Part shown: positions 10,451 to 21,702 of the stretch, one piece after another
Position numbering within the stretch: the first letter of the stretch is position 1
How the letters are laid out: every line of letters begins with the position of its first letter
Origin: Emergomyces orientalis
Taxonomy: Eukaryota; Ascomycota; Eurotiomycetes; Onygenales; Ajellomycetaceae
Length of the DNA: 64,000 nucleotides
Reading direction: 5' to 3'
NCBI GenBank assembly: GCA_002110485.1
Contig: MOWL01000069.1
Location: forward strand, 930,001 to 994,000
Program-made: the position numbers and the translations under genes
Notes under the pieces: model-generated
The model's database searches: none
Told to the model about the DNA's origin: nothing
What the model saw: the letters and a program-made list of their open reading frames with translations, nothing else

Positions 10451-12705
10451 ATGTCCACGGCAACCACACTCCCATTCCGCGATATTAACCTGCTGGTTTC
10501 ACCCTCTCACTATGCTTTCCGCTCTGCTTCTTCGTCCTCTGCGCCTACGCTGGTTGTCGAGCGTCCAACTGGAGATTTGCGACTGGAGAACGCCTCTGCG
10601 CATGGCGCCAAAAGGGTATCCAGCATTGCTGGAATCCTAGGCATGATCAAACTGAAGCTAGGTGGGTTAAAAATGGAAAATGAGAGGCTTTTGTTGTTAC
10701 TTTTGTTGTTGCTAACTTCCATTAGACAAATATATTATCGTGATTTCGAAGACACGACCGATGGGCAGGTTGCGAGGTCATATGGTTTACAAAGTTGTTG
10801 CAACTGAATTCCTTCCTCTGCGAGAAAGACCCCTCCACGACCCAGATGAAGATGCGTACCTTAACTTGCTCAAACAATTTCTACGTGCGGGGCCCATGTA
10901 CTTCTCATACTCTTTGGACATCACCAACAGCTTCCAGCGCCAGTCGCAATGCGATCCTACTCTTCCTCTGTGGAAACGAGCGGATGATCGATTCTTCTGG
11001 AACAGATTCATCCAAACAGACTTAATAGACTTTCGATCGGGAGTGAGTGATGGAACAGGCGTGCGGTACGGCCAATTATCAGATGTCGACCCTTTCATCC
11101 TGCCTGTCATTTTCGGGATGATGAATATAACCGCAACTAGAGTCAAGTCTACTCCATTAACCTTTGCACTGATAACACGAAGATCCAGGCATCGAGCTGG
11201 CACCAGGTACTTTTCACGTGGAATCAATGAGCAGGGACATGTATCAAACTACAATGAAACCGAACAGGTGGTTATCCTGAATGACTCAACTGGGGGGATG
11301 GCCGGCTTTGGGGGTGGTGGAATGGAAAATGGAAAGGTTGGTGGCCATGCTGGTAAAGACCTGCAGGTACTGTCTTTCGTACAAACCAGAGGTAGCGTCC
11401 CGTTGTACTGGTCAGAGATCAACAACCTCCATTATACCCCGCAACTTCAAGTACGTTCTGTGGACGCAGCGCTGAACGCCGCGAAAAGACATTTCTCGGA
11501 GCAAATCCGAATCTATGGCGAGAACTACCTTGTCAATCTGGTGAACCAAAAGGGAAGGGAGGAAAAAGTAAAAAACGGCTACGAACAAATGGTACGCACG
11601 TTACTAACATCCTCTACCGAGAAAAGAGATGCCGACGCCCTTACCTCTGAGAAGCTACACACTGTAGAACCGACCCAAAACGCGCAGGAAATGGATCGTC
11701 TTCACTACGTATACTTTGACTTCCACAATGAGACAAAGGGGCTGAAATGGCACCGTGCTGAGCTTTTGCTGGAACGGCTTACGGATGGTTTACTAAAAGG
11801 CCAGTATTTCCGAGGAATCGAGGCGCCCGGTAACAGTTCCGGTCCGTTGGATATCCGAACATTACAAACCAGCGTTGTACGCACAAACTGCATGGACTGC
11901 CTGGATCGAACGAATGTTGTCCAAAGTATGCTTGCTCGATGGACTTTGACACGCCAGCTCGTTGACACTGGGGTGCTTCAGCCAGGAGAGTCAGCCAGTA
12001 ATGACCTGGAGTTCGAATTCCTATTCCGTAATATGTGGGCAGATAACGCAGACGTTGTCTCCAAGTCCTACTCGGGCACTGGAGCCCTGAAGACTGACTT
12101 CACCCGAACTGGAGAGCGGACAAAAGCCGGAATTCTGCAGGATGGCAGCAACTCCATCACCAGATATGTCCGGAACAATTTCCTAGATGGTCCAAAACAA
12201 GACGCTTTTGACCTTTTTCTTGGTGCCTATCTACTTTCCGACTCTACTGCCGGAAACAGCCTCCTTTTAGCGGATCGAAGGCCCTTGGCTATTCAGTCCG
12301 TCCCGTATATTTTCGGCGCGAGCGTCTTCATGGTTCTAGTGGCTCTATGCAGTCGGCGTCTTCCGGACTCTGCGGCCTGGCCGTTAAGAATATTCCTCAT
12401 AGTTTGGCTGGCGGTTGCAGCTTGGTGTATGCGTTTCATATATACCCACGGGATGCTTTATGTAAGTTGCATACTCACCATTTCTTCTAGTAAGCACAAA
12501 ATCACTAACCACTCTTTTCGCACGATAGGTAAACTGGCCCAAGCTCAACACTCCTGCGGCCGCGACAGAGGGTTACCTGGATGCACTAAACAGTGCACAC
12601 AACGATAAAATCATTGGCCAATTCGTCCCAGCCGGAAGACACCAGCGCGGATTCAGCAATGCCCGGGTGGGATATATGGAGGAGGGAAAGAAGAGAATCG
12701 AATAG
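10451..12705 (+). CDS. SAC1: Phosphoinositide phosphatase SAC1
   Basis: ER/Golgi integral-membrane phosphatase that hydrolyses PI4P (also PI3P) to phosphatidylinositol. Three exons: 10451-10661, 10726-12461 and 12529-12705, giving 707 residues, within the usual range of fungal Sac1. The SAC domain occupies about residues 60-520, with the catalytic CX5R loop seen as TNCMDCLDRTN, Cys at about residue 459. Two hydrophobic segments follow near the C-terminus (IQSVPYIFGASVFMVLVAL and WPLRIFLIVWLAVAAWC), as expected for the hairpin anchor. The last exon encodes VNWPKLNTP, the typical Sac1 tail. Intron 1 ends with CTAAC branch-like sequence before ATTAG. A downstream GTG-started frame at 10740 is just exon 2. 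Confidence 0.95.
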
Positions 12706-13408
12706 AATTCATTATTTGCCAGTTAGATGTTCCTTTACATCACTTTTTTTTTTATAAAATACATTATTACCCCCAGCTTGGTTTTGTTTCTAGACCTTGC
12801 CACTATATATATTTACGTGTGTGGTGTGTTGTGTATTGTTTTGCTGTTACCTTAATCCCATTCACCCCTTTGTTCACCTTTTGCTCACCCTACTTATATG
12901 ACAATTATGACAATTGCCCCCGTTTATGAAAGAGTATGAATTTATTTTATTATCCTTTTTTAATCCGGAGAACTAACTACTATGTGTATTATTCGAGTTG
13001 TACAGCCCTTAATTAAAGCTTCTATCCATGCGTTACATGCACCAGCAGTGTTCGCAATTAAGTGGCGAACGAAATCGAATCTAGAGATAATATTTCTATT
13101 TACTTACTTTACGTGACCTTACCTATTGCTATTCATTTCACAAATGCTATCTAAACCGTAATATATGTTCAGCCCATTCGTTAGCGAAGGAGGAGTATTT
13201 TGCTGAACCAATGCCAAGCTACAAACCATCTGTAAATTTATCTTATCAACCATCATCAGAAAAACTTCGCCATTCGGTCATTCCAAAGCCCCTCCTCACG
13301 CCATATATTGATCCACCTCCAATGCGCATGCCCTTCAGAGGGCGATTAAATCTCAAGCCTCAAAGGGTTCAACTCCCTACGCTGTTATTTACGAGGAGTT
13401 TTGTGAAA
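12706..13408. other. Intergenic SAC1 to folylpolyglutamate synthase
   Basis: AT-rich 3' region of SAC1 (T-run at about 12743-12753) followed by the 5' region of the folylpolyglutamate synthase gene. From 13211 an ATG-started open frame continues in frame into the next gene; see the separate entry for that extension. Confidence 0.5.
13211..13408 (+). other. In-frame N-terminal extension of folylpolyglutamate synthase, possible mitochondrial presequence
   Basis: ATGs at 13211, 13322 and 13328 are all in frame with the main start at 13409, with no stop between. Starting at 13328 the added residues read MPFRGRLNLKPQRVQLPTLL followed by FTRSFVK: basic, with no Asp or Glu, as in a matrix-targeting presequence. 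Folylpolyglutamate synthases are known to serve both cytosol and mitochondria, in mammals through alternative starts of one gene. Use of these starts here is inference. Confidence 0.55.
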
Positions 13409-15274
13409 ATGGCTCGCAATTACGAGGTTTGTCGCTCACTTTTGTTCAAATATTTTATGCTGGAATGAACCCCCGATTGATATGACTCAGGAGAAACAAA
13501 AGAAGAAAGGAAAAAATTTGCTAATAATAGGAATCAATCTAGGACGCCATCACGGCGCTCAATTCGCTTCAGTCGAACTTCGCAATCGTCAATGCGATCC
13601 GACAAGCGGGGCCGAATATGAACCTCCGAGCAATACCTGAGATGATCGAATGGTGCCAGAAGATAGGATATCAGGTGTGCGGCCATCCTTCTTCCTTTTA
13701 CGTCCATACATCTCGTACTCCCCCGGCACAGCTACTGTTTGTTTTATTGAGACGATTTCGCCATATATCTTGCCACATTTCGTGCCTCATTGTAAAAAGC
13801 CTACAATTACTAAATAATATCCCATTCGTCGCATACAAATGTATAGCCACCCGAACTAAACCGGTTGAATCTAATTCACATCGCGGGGACAAAAGGGAAA
13901 GGATCAACCTGCGCATTCATCTCCTCGATTCTGAACCAATACCTAGCATCGGCGCCCGAATCTTCCCTTACAGACGCTCAACGACCAACAATCTCAAAAG
14001 TTGGCCTGTACACATCCCCACACCTTCGCTTCGTCCGCGAGCGCATCCAGATCAACAATGAACCCCTCTCCGAGCAACAGTTCGCGAAATACTTCTTTGA
14101 GATTTGGGACAGGCTGGAGGCATCGGCAAAAGCTACCGGGATGGATCCAGCAGATCCCGCATCGAAACCTGTCTACTTCCGCTTCCTGACACTCATGGCC
14201 TTCCACGCATATATATGCGAGGGTGTGGATGCGGCGATTATCGAGTGCGGCATTGGTGGCGAGTACGATACGACGAATATCATTAATAAGCCGATTGTGA
14301 CGGGGATAACAAGCTTGGGAATTGATCATCAGTCCATGCTGGGAGATACCATTGAGGAAATCGCCTGGCATAAGGCGGGGATCATGAAGAAGGGCGTCGA
14401 GTCTTTCACTGCCCCGCAGACCGAGAAGGCGATAGCCGTGCTCGAAAAGCGCGCTGTGGAAAAGGGGGCAGAACTCCATGTCGCAACCAGCCATCCAGAG
14501 CTGACACCCAACAACCCAACAGTGGTGCGATTGGGCCTTTCAGGAGAATTTCAGTATACAAATGCGAACCTTGCCGTTGCCATTGCAGGTTCCTTTCTGA
14601 GATCCAGAGGCCTCGAAGAGATACCCTCCAACCTGAATAGTTCCACTTTACCCAGGAAATTTAAACGGGGCTTGGAAACCACTAAGCTAGGTGGTCGCTG
14701 TGAAACCCGCCTCGAGAAGGATATTACCTGGTATATTGACGGTGGCCACACGCTAGAAAGCATAGAGGCAACGGGGAAATGGTTCGCTTCACAGCAGCCT
14801 CGTGCCGATGACGGATCAACACCGTCATCAAAAGATACAAAACCCAACCCTCGCATCCTCATCTTCAACCAACAGACGCGCGATAGCGTTGGCCTCACTC
14901 GTGCCCTCCACAAGACCCTCTCCCTCTCCTCCTCTAACCTCACTTTCACCCACGCCATCTTCTGCACAAACGTCACCTTCAAGCAGGCGGGCTACAGGCC
15001 CGATCTCGTTAGCATAAACACCAACGCATCGGACGTCGAGGCGCTGAGGGTGCAACGGGCGCTTGCGGAGACGTGGAAGGAATTATCGCCGTCGACAGAG
15101 GTGGTGGCGAAAGCTACCATTGAAGAGGCTGTGGAGGTTGTCAGGGAGATTGCGAAAGTGAGGAGGAAGGAGGAATCTGTGGGTGATGAAAGGGCATTGG
15201 CTGCACTTGTGACCGGGAGTTTGCATCTAGTAGGTGGGCTTTTGGAGGTTTTGGAAACAACGTCGACTAATTGA
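13409..15274 (+). CDS. MET7: Folylpolyglutamate synthase
   Basis: ATP-dependent ligase that adds gamma-linked glutamates to tetrahydrofolate, retaining folates in the cell and supplying one-carbon enzymes including methionine synthase. Three exons: 13409-13426, 13543-13674 and 13847-15274, giving 525 residues from MARNYEDAITALNSLQ. The P-loop is IAGTKGKGSTCAF. The family signatures SPHLRFVRERIQIN, the conserved GIGGEYDTTN and GITSLGIDHQSMLG segments and the C-terminal WYIDGGHTLESIEATGKW are all visible. The first coding exon is only 18 nt if this start is used. The true protein may start further upstream, up to 66 residues earlier. The long final frame opens at TTG 13865, which is internal and not a start. 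Confidence 0.94.
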
Positions 15275-16277
15275 ATTGACAAACGAACTGATTGGGAGGA
15301 AAGAATGGGTGGGAGGTGGGAGTTGAGGGAGGACGATTAATTGAATGGCAAAATGGACACTTGGACTTCATTTTCATTTGCATTTTGCATCGTTTTTGCC
15401 GGTTTATCCATTGTTCTAATTTGATATAAAGGACGCCATCTTGGGTAGGCATACCTTTCTCCTTGGTCATTTGCTTTTCTGTGAAGCATTTTCAACAATT
15501 TCCCCCTTTTTCCGCCTGGTTTCATATGATACCTTCAACAGAGTTCCTCAGCACAATGCAGGATGCAATATTATCTCTTCTTCTAGGTACCTCATTTTGC
15601 TGCACCTCCTTCAGCCTTCTTGCCCGAGGGTCTTGCAGCAGGTATCGCAGTCTGTATATTATGACAAAAATAGTTCCACCTTGTGATAATTAGCCTGTAA
15701 AGGAACGTGGATGCGTTCATATATATAAGTATGTGTGTATGTATATGTCTATGAGTATACCATAGCAGTGGATAGATTACTAGTACCCATCATCCATTGT
15801 AAAACTAATCCTCCAAACTACGTACATTTCTCGCCATTCTCAATTCCCACCAGAGCATGAATACCACATTCATCGTTCCGCTAATTTCTCAAAACCAATA
15901 TCATGCGAACACAATAAAATGTGGAAATAGAAACCACATAGATATGGTGTGCAATAAATCAACATGGAGGGGTATATAGCTGGCGGGGCTGGAACCCGTT
16001 GGTGGCTGACAAAGCCCAGGGCTTAGCGGGGCAGCTTCGGCCAACCACCTCGTCTATACCGAACGAAAGCAGCTCTCAAAGCTCTCATTTACGCTCCTGA
16101 ATCTAAGAAATAGCTTCAACATACTCTCTCCTACGACACTGCCACTATTATTATTTCCATCAAAACCGGGCGAATATTCTCCAACACCCTATAGTCGACA
16201 TCGGACTTTTTGGTAACTTTCCGAATACACCAATTACCCTCCACGAACCCTCCAACAAACCCGCATTTTCCAGCGGC
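15275..16277. other. Intergenic folylpolyglutamate synthase to NMT1
   Basis: About 1 kb with the 3' end of one plus-strand gene and the promoter of the next. A TATA/TG-rich patch lies at about 15718-15765. I see no gene and no clear regulatory motif. Confidence 0.5.
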
Positions 16278-18004
16278 ATGTCAGAACAAGAAGGGAAGAA
16301 GGCTGCAGACATAGGTGACAAGGGGGACAAATCGCCTAATGAGACTCCCACAAACGCCCAAACCACCAACGAATCTACAGGGAAGAAGGGGAAAGGGACC
16401 AAGAAATCGCAAGATGGTGACTCCGCGCCAGCAAACCCTGCGGCAAAGCTCACTCCCAGCATGGCAGAATCGTTATTAGAGCTGAACCCGGCCCTACGAA
16501 GTGAACTTGCTGGAATGGATAAGGAAAAGGCGACAGAAGCTCTGCGGCAGATGAATATTTCGGATCTCCTCACTGGTCTGTCCGTAAACCCGAAGAACCA
16601 GAAGGACATGGCGTCGTTCAAGTTCTGGCAAACACAGCCGGTTATCAGGTTTGACGACAGGGAGAGCAAGGAACCTGACGGGCCGATCAAAATGATTGAT
16701 CCTGACAAGATTTCCCGGGAGCCAGATCCTCTAGTTGAAGGGTTCGAGTGGGTCACACTGGATATAAATGATGAGGCGGAGCTGAAAGAGCTCTATGAAT
16801 TATTGGCCTTCCATTATGTGGAAGATGGCAATGCTATGTTCAGGTTCAATTATTCGCCTGCCTTTTTGAACTGGTGCGTTATTTTTTCTACTCCTCCCTA
16901 CGCGTTGATGAAATATATCCTTTCTTGCTAACAAAGCTTACAGGGCGCTCAGGGCACCTGGGTGGAAGAGAGAGTGGCATGTTGGTGTCAGAGCTACCAA
17001 GTCTCGAAAGCTCGTCGCGTCTATATGTGGTGTCCCTGCCGAAATTGCAGTGCGCGGGAAACCGCTGAAAGTCACCGAAATCAACTTCCTGTGCGTACAT
17101 AAGAAACTTCGCTCAAAGAGACTTACACCAGTTCTTATCAAGGAGATCACACGGCGTTGTTACCTGCATGGCATTTATCAAGCTATATACACAGTTGGTA
17201 TCATGTTGCCGACGCCGGTCAGCGCGTGTCGTTATTACCACCGTTCTTTGGACTGGCTAAAGCTGCACGAAGTTGGCTTCTCCCCCCTTCCGGCTGGCTC
17301 AACCAAGTCCCGACAAATTACGCGGAACCATCTACCAAGTCACACGTCCACCCCGGGCCTACGCCCAATGCAAAGCAAAGATATCGACGCCGTTCAAAAT
17401 CTGTTGAACCGATATCTCAAACGATTTGACCTTTCCCAGATTCTCAGTCGAAAGGAAGTAGATCATTTGCTGCTACATAAAGAGAAGCCTGGAGTGGAAC
17501 AAGTTGTTTGGTCTTATGTTGTCGAGGAACCGGGCACTCACAAAATCACGGACTTTGCTTCTTTTTACTCACTGGAATCCAGCGTCCTTCAAAACACAAA
17601 GCATAGCACGGTCAGAGCCGCGTATCTCTACTACTATGCGACGGAAACTGCATTTGCTGAAAAGGAAAAGGGGCTAAAAGAACGGCTTTTGATGCTTATA
17701 AATGACGTGTTGATTCTTGCGAAACAGGTATGTCTAGAGCATCTTCCAGAGGTTACTTCGATTTCGTTCCTTTTTATTCAGGCCATAATTCTTACTCTGG
17801 TGACAGGAACGCTTTGATGTTTTAAACGCATTGACTCTGCATGATAACCCCCTTTTCCTTGAACAGCTAAAGTTCGGCGCTGGAGATGGCCAGCTTCATT
17901 ATTACCTCTTCAACTACAGAACTGCGCCCATCGCTGGAGGAGTGAACGACAAGAACTTGCCCGACGAGCGGAAACGTGGTGGCGTCGGGGTCATCCTCGT
18001 CTGA
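16278..18004 (+). CDS. NMT1: Glycylpeptide N-tetradecanoyltransferase (N-myristoyltransferase)
   Basis: Transfers myristate from myristoyl-CoA to the N-terminal glycine of target proteins in the cytosol; essential in many fungi. Three exons: 16278-16873, 16944-17727 and 17807-18004, 525 residues. A charged, disordered N-terminal leader of about 100 residues precedes the catalytic fold. Signatures: the KFWQTQPV start of the core, FNYSPAFLNWAL (the Trp codon is split by intron 1), EINFLCVHKKLRSKRLTPVL (the EINFLCVHK signature) and the C-terminal GDGQLHYYLFNYRT plus GGVGVILV, the end that supplies the catalytic carboxylate. The next gene, RTC5, begins with a myristoylation signal, so enzyme and likely substrate are neighbours. 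Confidence 0.96.
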
Positions 18005-18797
18005 GGTGGGAATGGCTAAGGCACAAGGTTGAAAACGGTCGGTCGGTCGACTCAAAATGACAGTATAGAAACTGAGGACGCGCAGAGCCTAATGTTACAA
18101 TACCATCATCGCATGAGAAATGAACCGCATTAAATTGAATAAGCGTGGAGTGCATGGATCGGGCTGCATTTCCTGGATCAGGCACCAATTTACTATTAGA
18201 TTCTGTACGTTCATTAATGCCCAAGATATGGCCTCCTCCCATAGCCTTTTATTATCCGCCTAGAAACAAATGCCCAACAAATTGCATTCTTCAAACATTC
18301 TTCGATGTATCAGCGCGGTCTAGACTCCTGCCGTGTGCGTATAAATAGCCCAGCCACGTTTCTGCCAAGACTAGTTTGCAGGCATTATCAATCATCCGAC
18401 ATCACGTGCACCTGACGTCGTTTGCCCTAAAGTGTCTGGCCATTGGCCTTGGAAACGACGTCTCATCACTTTTGCTCCTTGATTCAGATATATATCTCCA
18501 TGACGACCCTATCCTGGGTTTTGGTTGTATTTCCCAGACTGATTCTTAAATTCCCGCCTCTGCTAGCTAGACCATCTGCCAGTGTGTATATGTCAAGCTG
18601 TTGTGCTCTGCTTTCTTTGCTCTCTATAACAAGCTGCATTGACCTTAGCTAATCTTGTTCGTCCCACTGCATTGTTATCAATATCGGGCTCCTTGCTTCT
18701 TGCCGAACAACGACGATATATCTTAATTCAATGAAACCTCTTGTATACCTATGACTTAAGCTTGACTCCATACACTGCTCCTTCTGCTCCACGAACA
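18005..18797. other. Intergenic NMT1 to RTC5
   Basis: About 790 bases. I see no gene. The stretch around 18400-18420 contains a CACGTG and a near-CRE site (separate entry). Confidence 0.5.
18403..18419. promoter_or_regulatory. CACGTG E-box next to a CRE-like TGACGTC
   Basis: CACGTG occupies 18403-18408 and TGACGTC 18413-18419, about 380-395 bases upstream of the RTC5 ATG. CACGTG is the core bound by bHLH factors such as Cbf1/Pho4-type proteins, and TGACGTC is 7 of 8 bases of the CRE palindrome bound by ATF/CREB-type bZIP proteins. The sequence is certain; function is inferred. Confidence 0.4.
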
Positions 18798-21013
18798 ATG
18801 GGGGGTGCGCTGTCAACTGATAGCCTGGGGCAGAGAGTTTCCTCAGGTTAGCTCTTCCAATTTCTCCGTAGTTCTGGTCGTTTTATCGCTCCATATCTCT
18901 TAGTTTCCTTTCCTGTATTTTCTGAAATTTTCATATTGCTATGGTTGGAGTGATCGCGTTAACAGCATATTAACAATTTGAGCCTGGACTTTTTATAGTG
19001 GAAGAGCTTAGCCAACGTTTAGCTCACCGATTCGCAACGAAGTGCTTCACGCCGCTTGAGCTTACCCATTTGAAAGACAACTTCTTCTCTAGAGCTCTAG
19101 ACCAGCGCGGCATTCGCTATTGGAATGAAGAAATATTATCAGAGTTCTTGGGTATCCCTGATGGTGCCGGTGCCGCAGCCTCCGTCACCAGTGATGGATC
19201 ACTCGACGCAGGACCTGTCATCTTCCGCATGGTCTCATATCTCGGTGCATTTCCGTTCCAAAACACTATGGCACCAAGCGTATTGACGTTTGAGGCAATG
19301 ATAAAAGTGGTTGTGCTTCTTACCGAGAGATATGGGAAAGTCCTGAAACGAGGGAAGAAAGATCGGATTAAACTACTTTTCGGCAGCCTCGCGGATGTTG
19401 GACGAAGGGACATAATCACCCAGCTGAAAGAGGCCGCGGAGGACTCGCTGGAATCGATTGGCGTCTCCAGCCCTAACGGTGAAGGTGCCTTTACTCATAA
19501 TGCAGGTTTCTCAGTTGACCAACCTGTTAACGACGAGGACGAGGAAGACGACGATGATCTAGCTCTTGCAGCTCTGGAATCCCTTGATGCGATTGAAGTT
19601 TTCAAACACGACCAACGAATTGATAAAACTGTCTACGAATCGAAAATATCTCTTAATACTTTTCGACGACTACTAACATTGCTCATTGTCACAGCGCCAC
19701 TTCGACCACTGGGGACAGTGTCAAAATTCACAACAGGGTTGAGCAAACCCTCATTAGATACCGTGCATGAGCAGGTGGAAACCATTCTTGCTGCATTAGA
19801 TCCTGAAGAAACGGAAGGTGGGATCGGATATAAATCGTTCTCCGAGTTAATATCGACGTCTCTGCCCTACCTCTTTGATCCCCTGACTCCTTTGTTTGAG
19901 CATTTGCTCTTCAGCAAAAATCTCGACCTATCACGAAAAAGCGGCCCGCAAACTACCAATGGTTCGGCAAATAAGCCAGCCCCAACACCTCCTTCCACAC
20001 CTCCATTTTCTCCTCCTCTATCTCCAGTCATATTAACTGGTGGCTTCGACTCTTGTATCTTAAATCCTACCATACTATCTCATCTATCATTTTTCCTTTC
20101 TACCTCTGCTCAAATACCAAATATCTTCCGCAATCGCACGCACCTCCACCCAGTCTTCTCATCGACAGAACACGGCGAATCATTAACCTCCTTCTCCCAC
20201 CATGTCATGACATGGAAAGCCCCAACCATCCTTTTAATTAGAGGAGCGGTAACCTCCGAACCCAACGAAGAACAATTGACCACTGTCGGTGCATACCTCC
20301 CACAACCCTGGAAACACTCCTCATCATATTCTTCCCGTCGATCATCCGAACGCCCTGACCCATCAACACTCCCCTGCCTCTTCGAGCTGTCCCCAGTCCA
20401 CACTGTGCTCCAAGGCTCCCCATCCTTTCAATCGCTAAAGCCCAACATGCCCGTAAGCTACTTCTCCACCAAAACCGGCATAGCTATTGGTTGCTTAATA
20501 CCACCACCATCCCGAAAATCCCTTGGAAGCGATCTCCATCCCAAACCCGCTGGCGGCGGCAGCCTCCTCATCGACTCCGTCCTCGAAAACGCCACCTTTG
20601 TAATCTCCGACGGCCTCAACGGCGAAGGCGTATTTCTCCCCCCAGGCATATCCCCCACCGCTCCTACTACAACCCCTTCCTCCACATCCCTAGCGGCATC
20701 AGCAGCCTCCATATCCGCCTCCAATCATAACATCACAAAATCCATCTCCATATATAACCTAGAAGTATGGGGAATTATCCCCTCTCAATCACTAGCAACC
20801 CAACTCGATAGCTCAGGATCCCCCATTGAGAAACAGGATGCGATTGCCTTGCAGCGCGCGCAGTGGAATTTCGAAGCGCGCGAAGCGGAGCGCAGGCAGG
20901 CGATTAATATGAAAGTAGGCGGTGGGGACTCGGAGGCTCAGACAGGCAGAGCGCTGCTGGAGATGGCGGGAATTATTGGCGATTCGCATTATTCAGGACA
21001 ACACCCCCACTAA
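18798..21013 (+). CDS. RTC5: TLDc-domain protein RTC5 (restriction of telomere capping 5-like)
   Basis: Two exons, 18798-18846 and 18999-21013, 687 residues. The first exon encodes MGGALSTDSLGQRVSS, where Met-Gly with Ser at position 6 matches the N-myristoylation consensus. The N-terminal half is helical, with an acidic loop (DEDEEDDDD, about residue 190). The C-terminal half (about 360-660) is the TLDc fold, interrupted by low-complexity Ser/Pro/Thr inserts. In yeast, Rtc5 is reported to be vacuolar and to promote V-ATPase disassembly; transfer of that role here is inference. Codon 17 is split across the intron (G then TG). An internal GTG at the exon border is not a start. Confidence 0.88.
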
Positions 21014-21702
21014 TTTAGTGGGGAAGGGGCCAGGACTTGCCTCTTGGTATGGAGGAACAATATCAGTAAACTGATTCTTTTACGGCTGATGACCCAATTT
21101 TTATGATAGATATGAGACGATTTGTGTATGGGCGTCACCTTTTTCTTCGTTCTTTTCTCCGTTTGTCTGACAACCTTGCCTTGCTCCATTTTTCTATTCT
21201 TCTTCCATTATTCCTTTTCCCTCTTTTTCCCTGCGTTTTTACTATTGGGGGCCGTTTTCCTCTTCACTGGCGTGTGAGATGTGAAAATTATATTTCTTTT
21301 TCGTTACCATTTTTTCCCCTTCTTCCCTCTTCTTGTTTCTAGTTTTATATCTTGCCTGATGCGAAAAGGATATGGAATACTTTGGTTTCTGGGAGGCTAC
21401 ACTGATGGGTTTTGCAGGGGCAACTTTTATCTGGTCTATTTTTATTCTCGCTACATTCAAACCAATATCACCGCGCAATAATCTTTTAGCAATCGATTCA
21501 TATTCTTTTCTGAAAACCAAAACAAGGATAAATGCACGGGAAAATGGAAGAAAAATATAATTTACAAGCAGAAATACCGGTATTAGATTGTATAGCTAAA
21601 TCTCAACAGCCTATGAGGGAGTCGGGGGAAAAAGCTGGCACCCCAGACTCTATCATCTCGAACCACAACTTTCCATTCATCTAATCTCATCCAATCAAAA
21701 CT
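21014..21702. other. Convergent intergenic region, RTC5 and SWC3
   Basis: Both flanking genes end here, so it holds two 3' regions. It is pyrimidine-rich between 21120 and 21345 (runs of CTT/TTC). I see no gene. Confidence 0.5.

Noticed and set aside
13865..13867. Folylpolyglutamate synthase start at TTG 13865
   Set aside because: Internal to exon 3; upstream exons encode the conserved N-terminal helix of the family.
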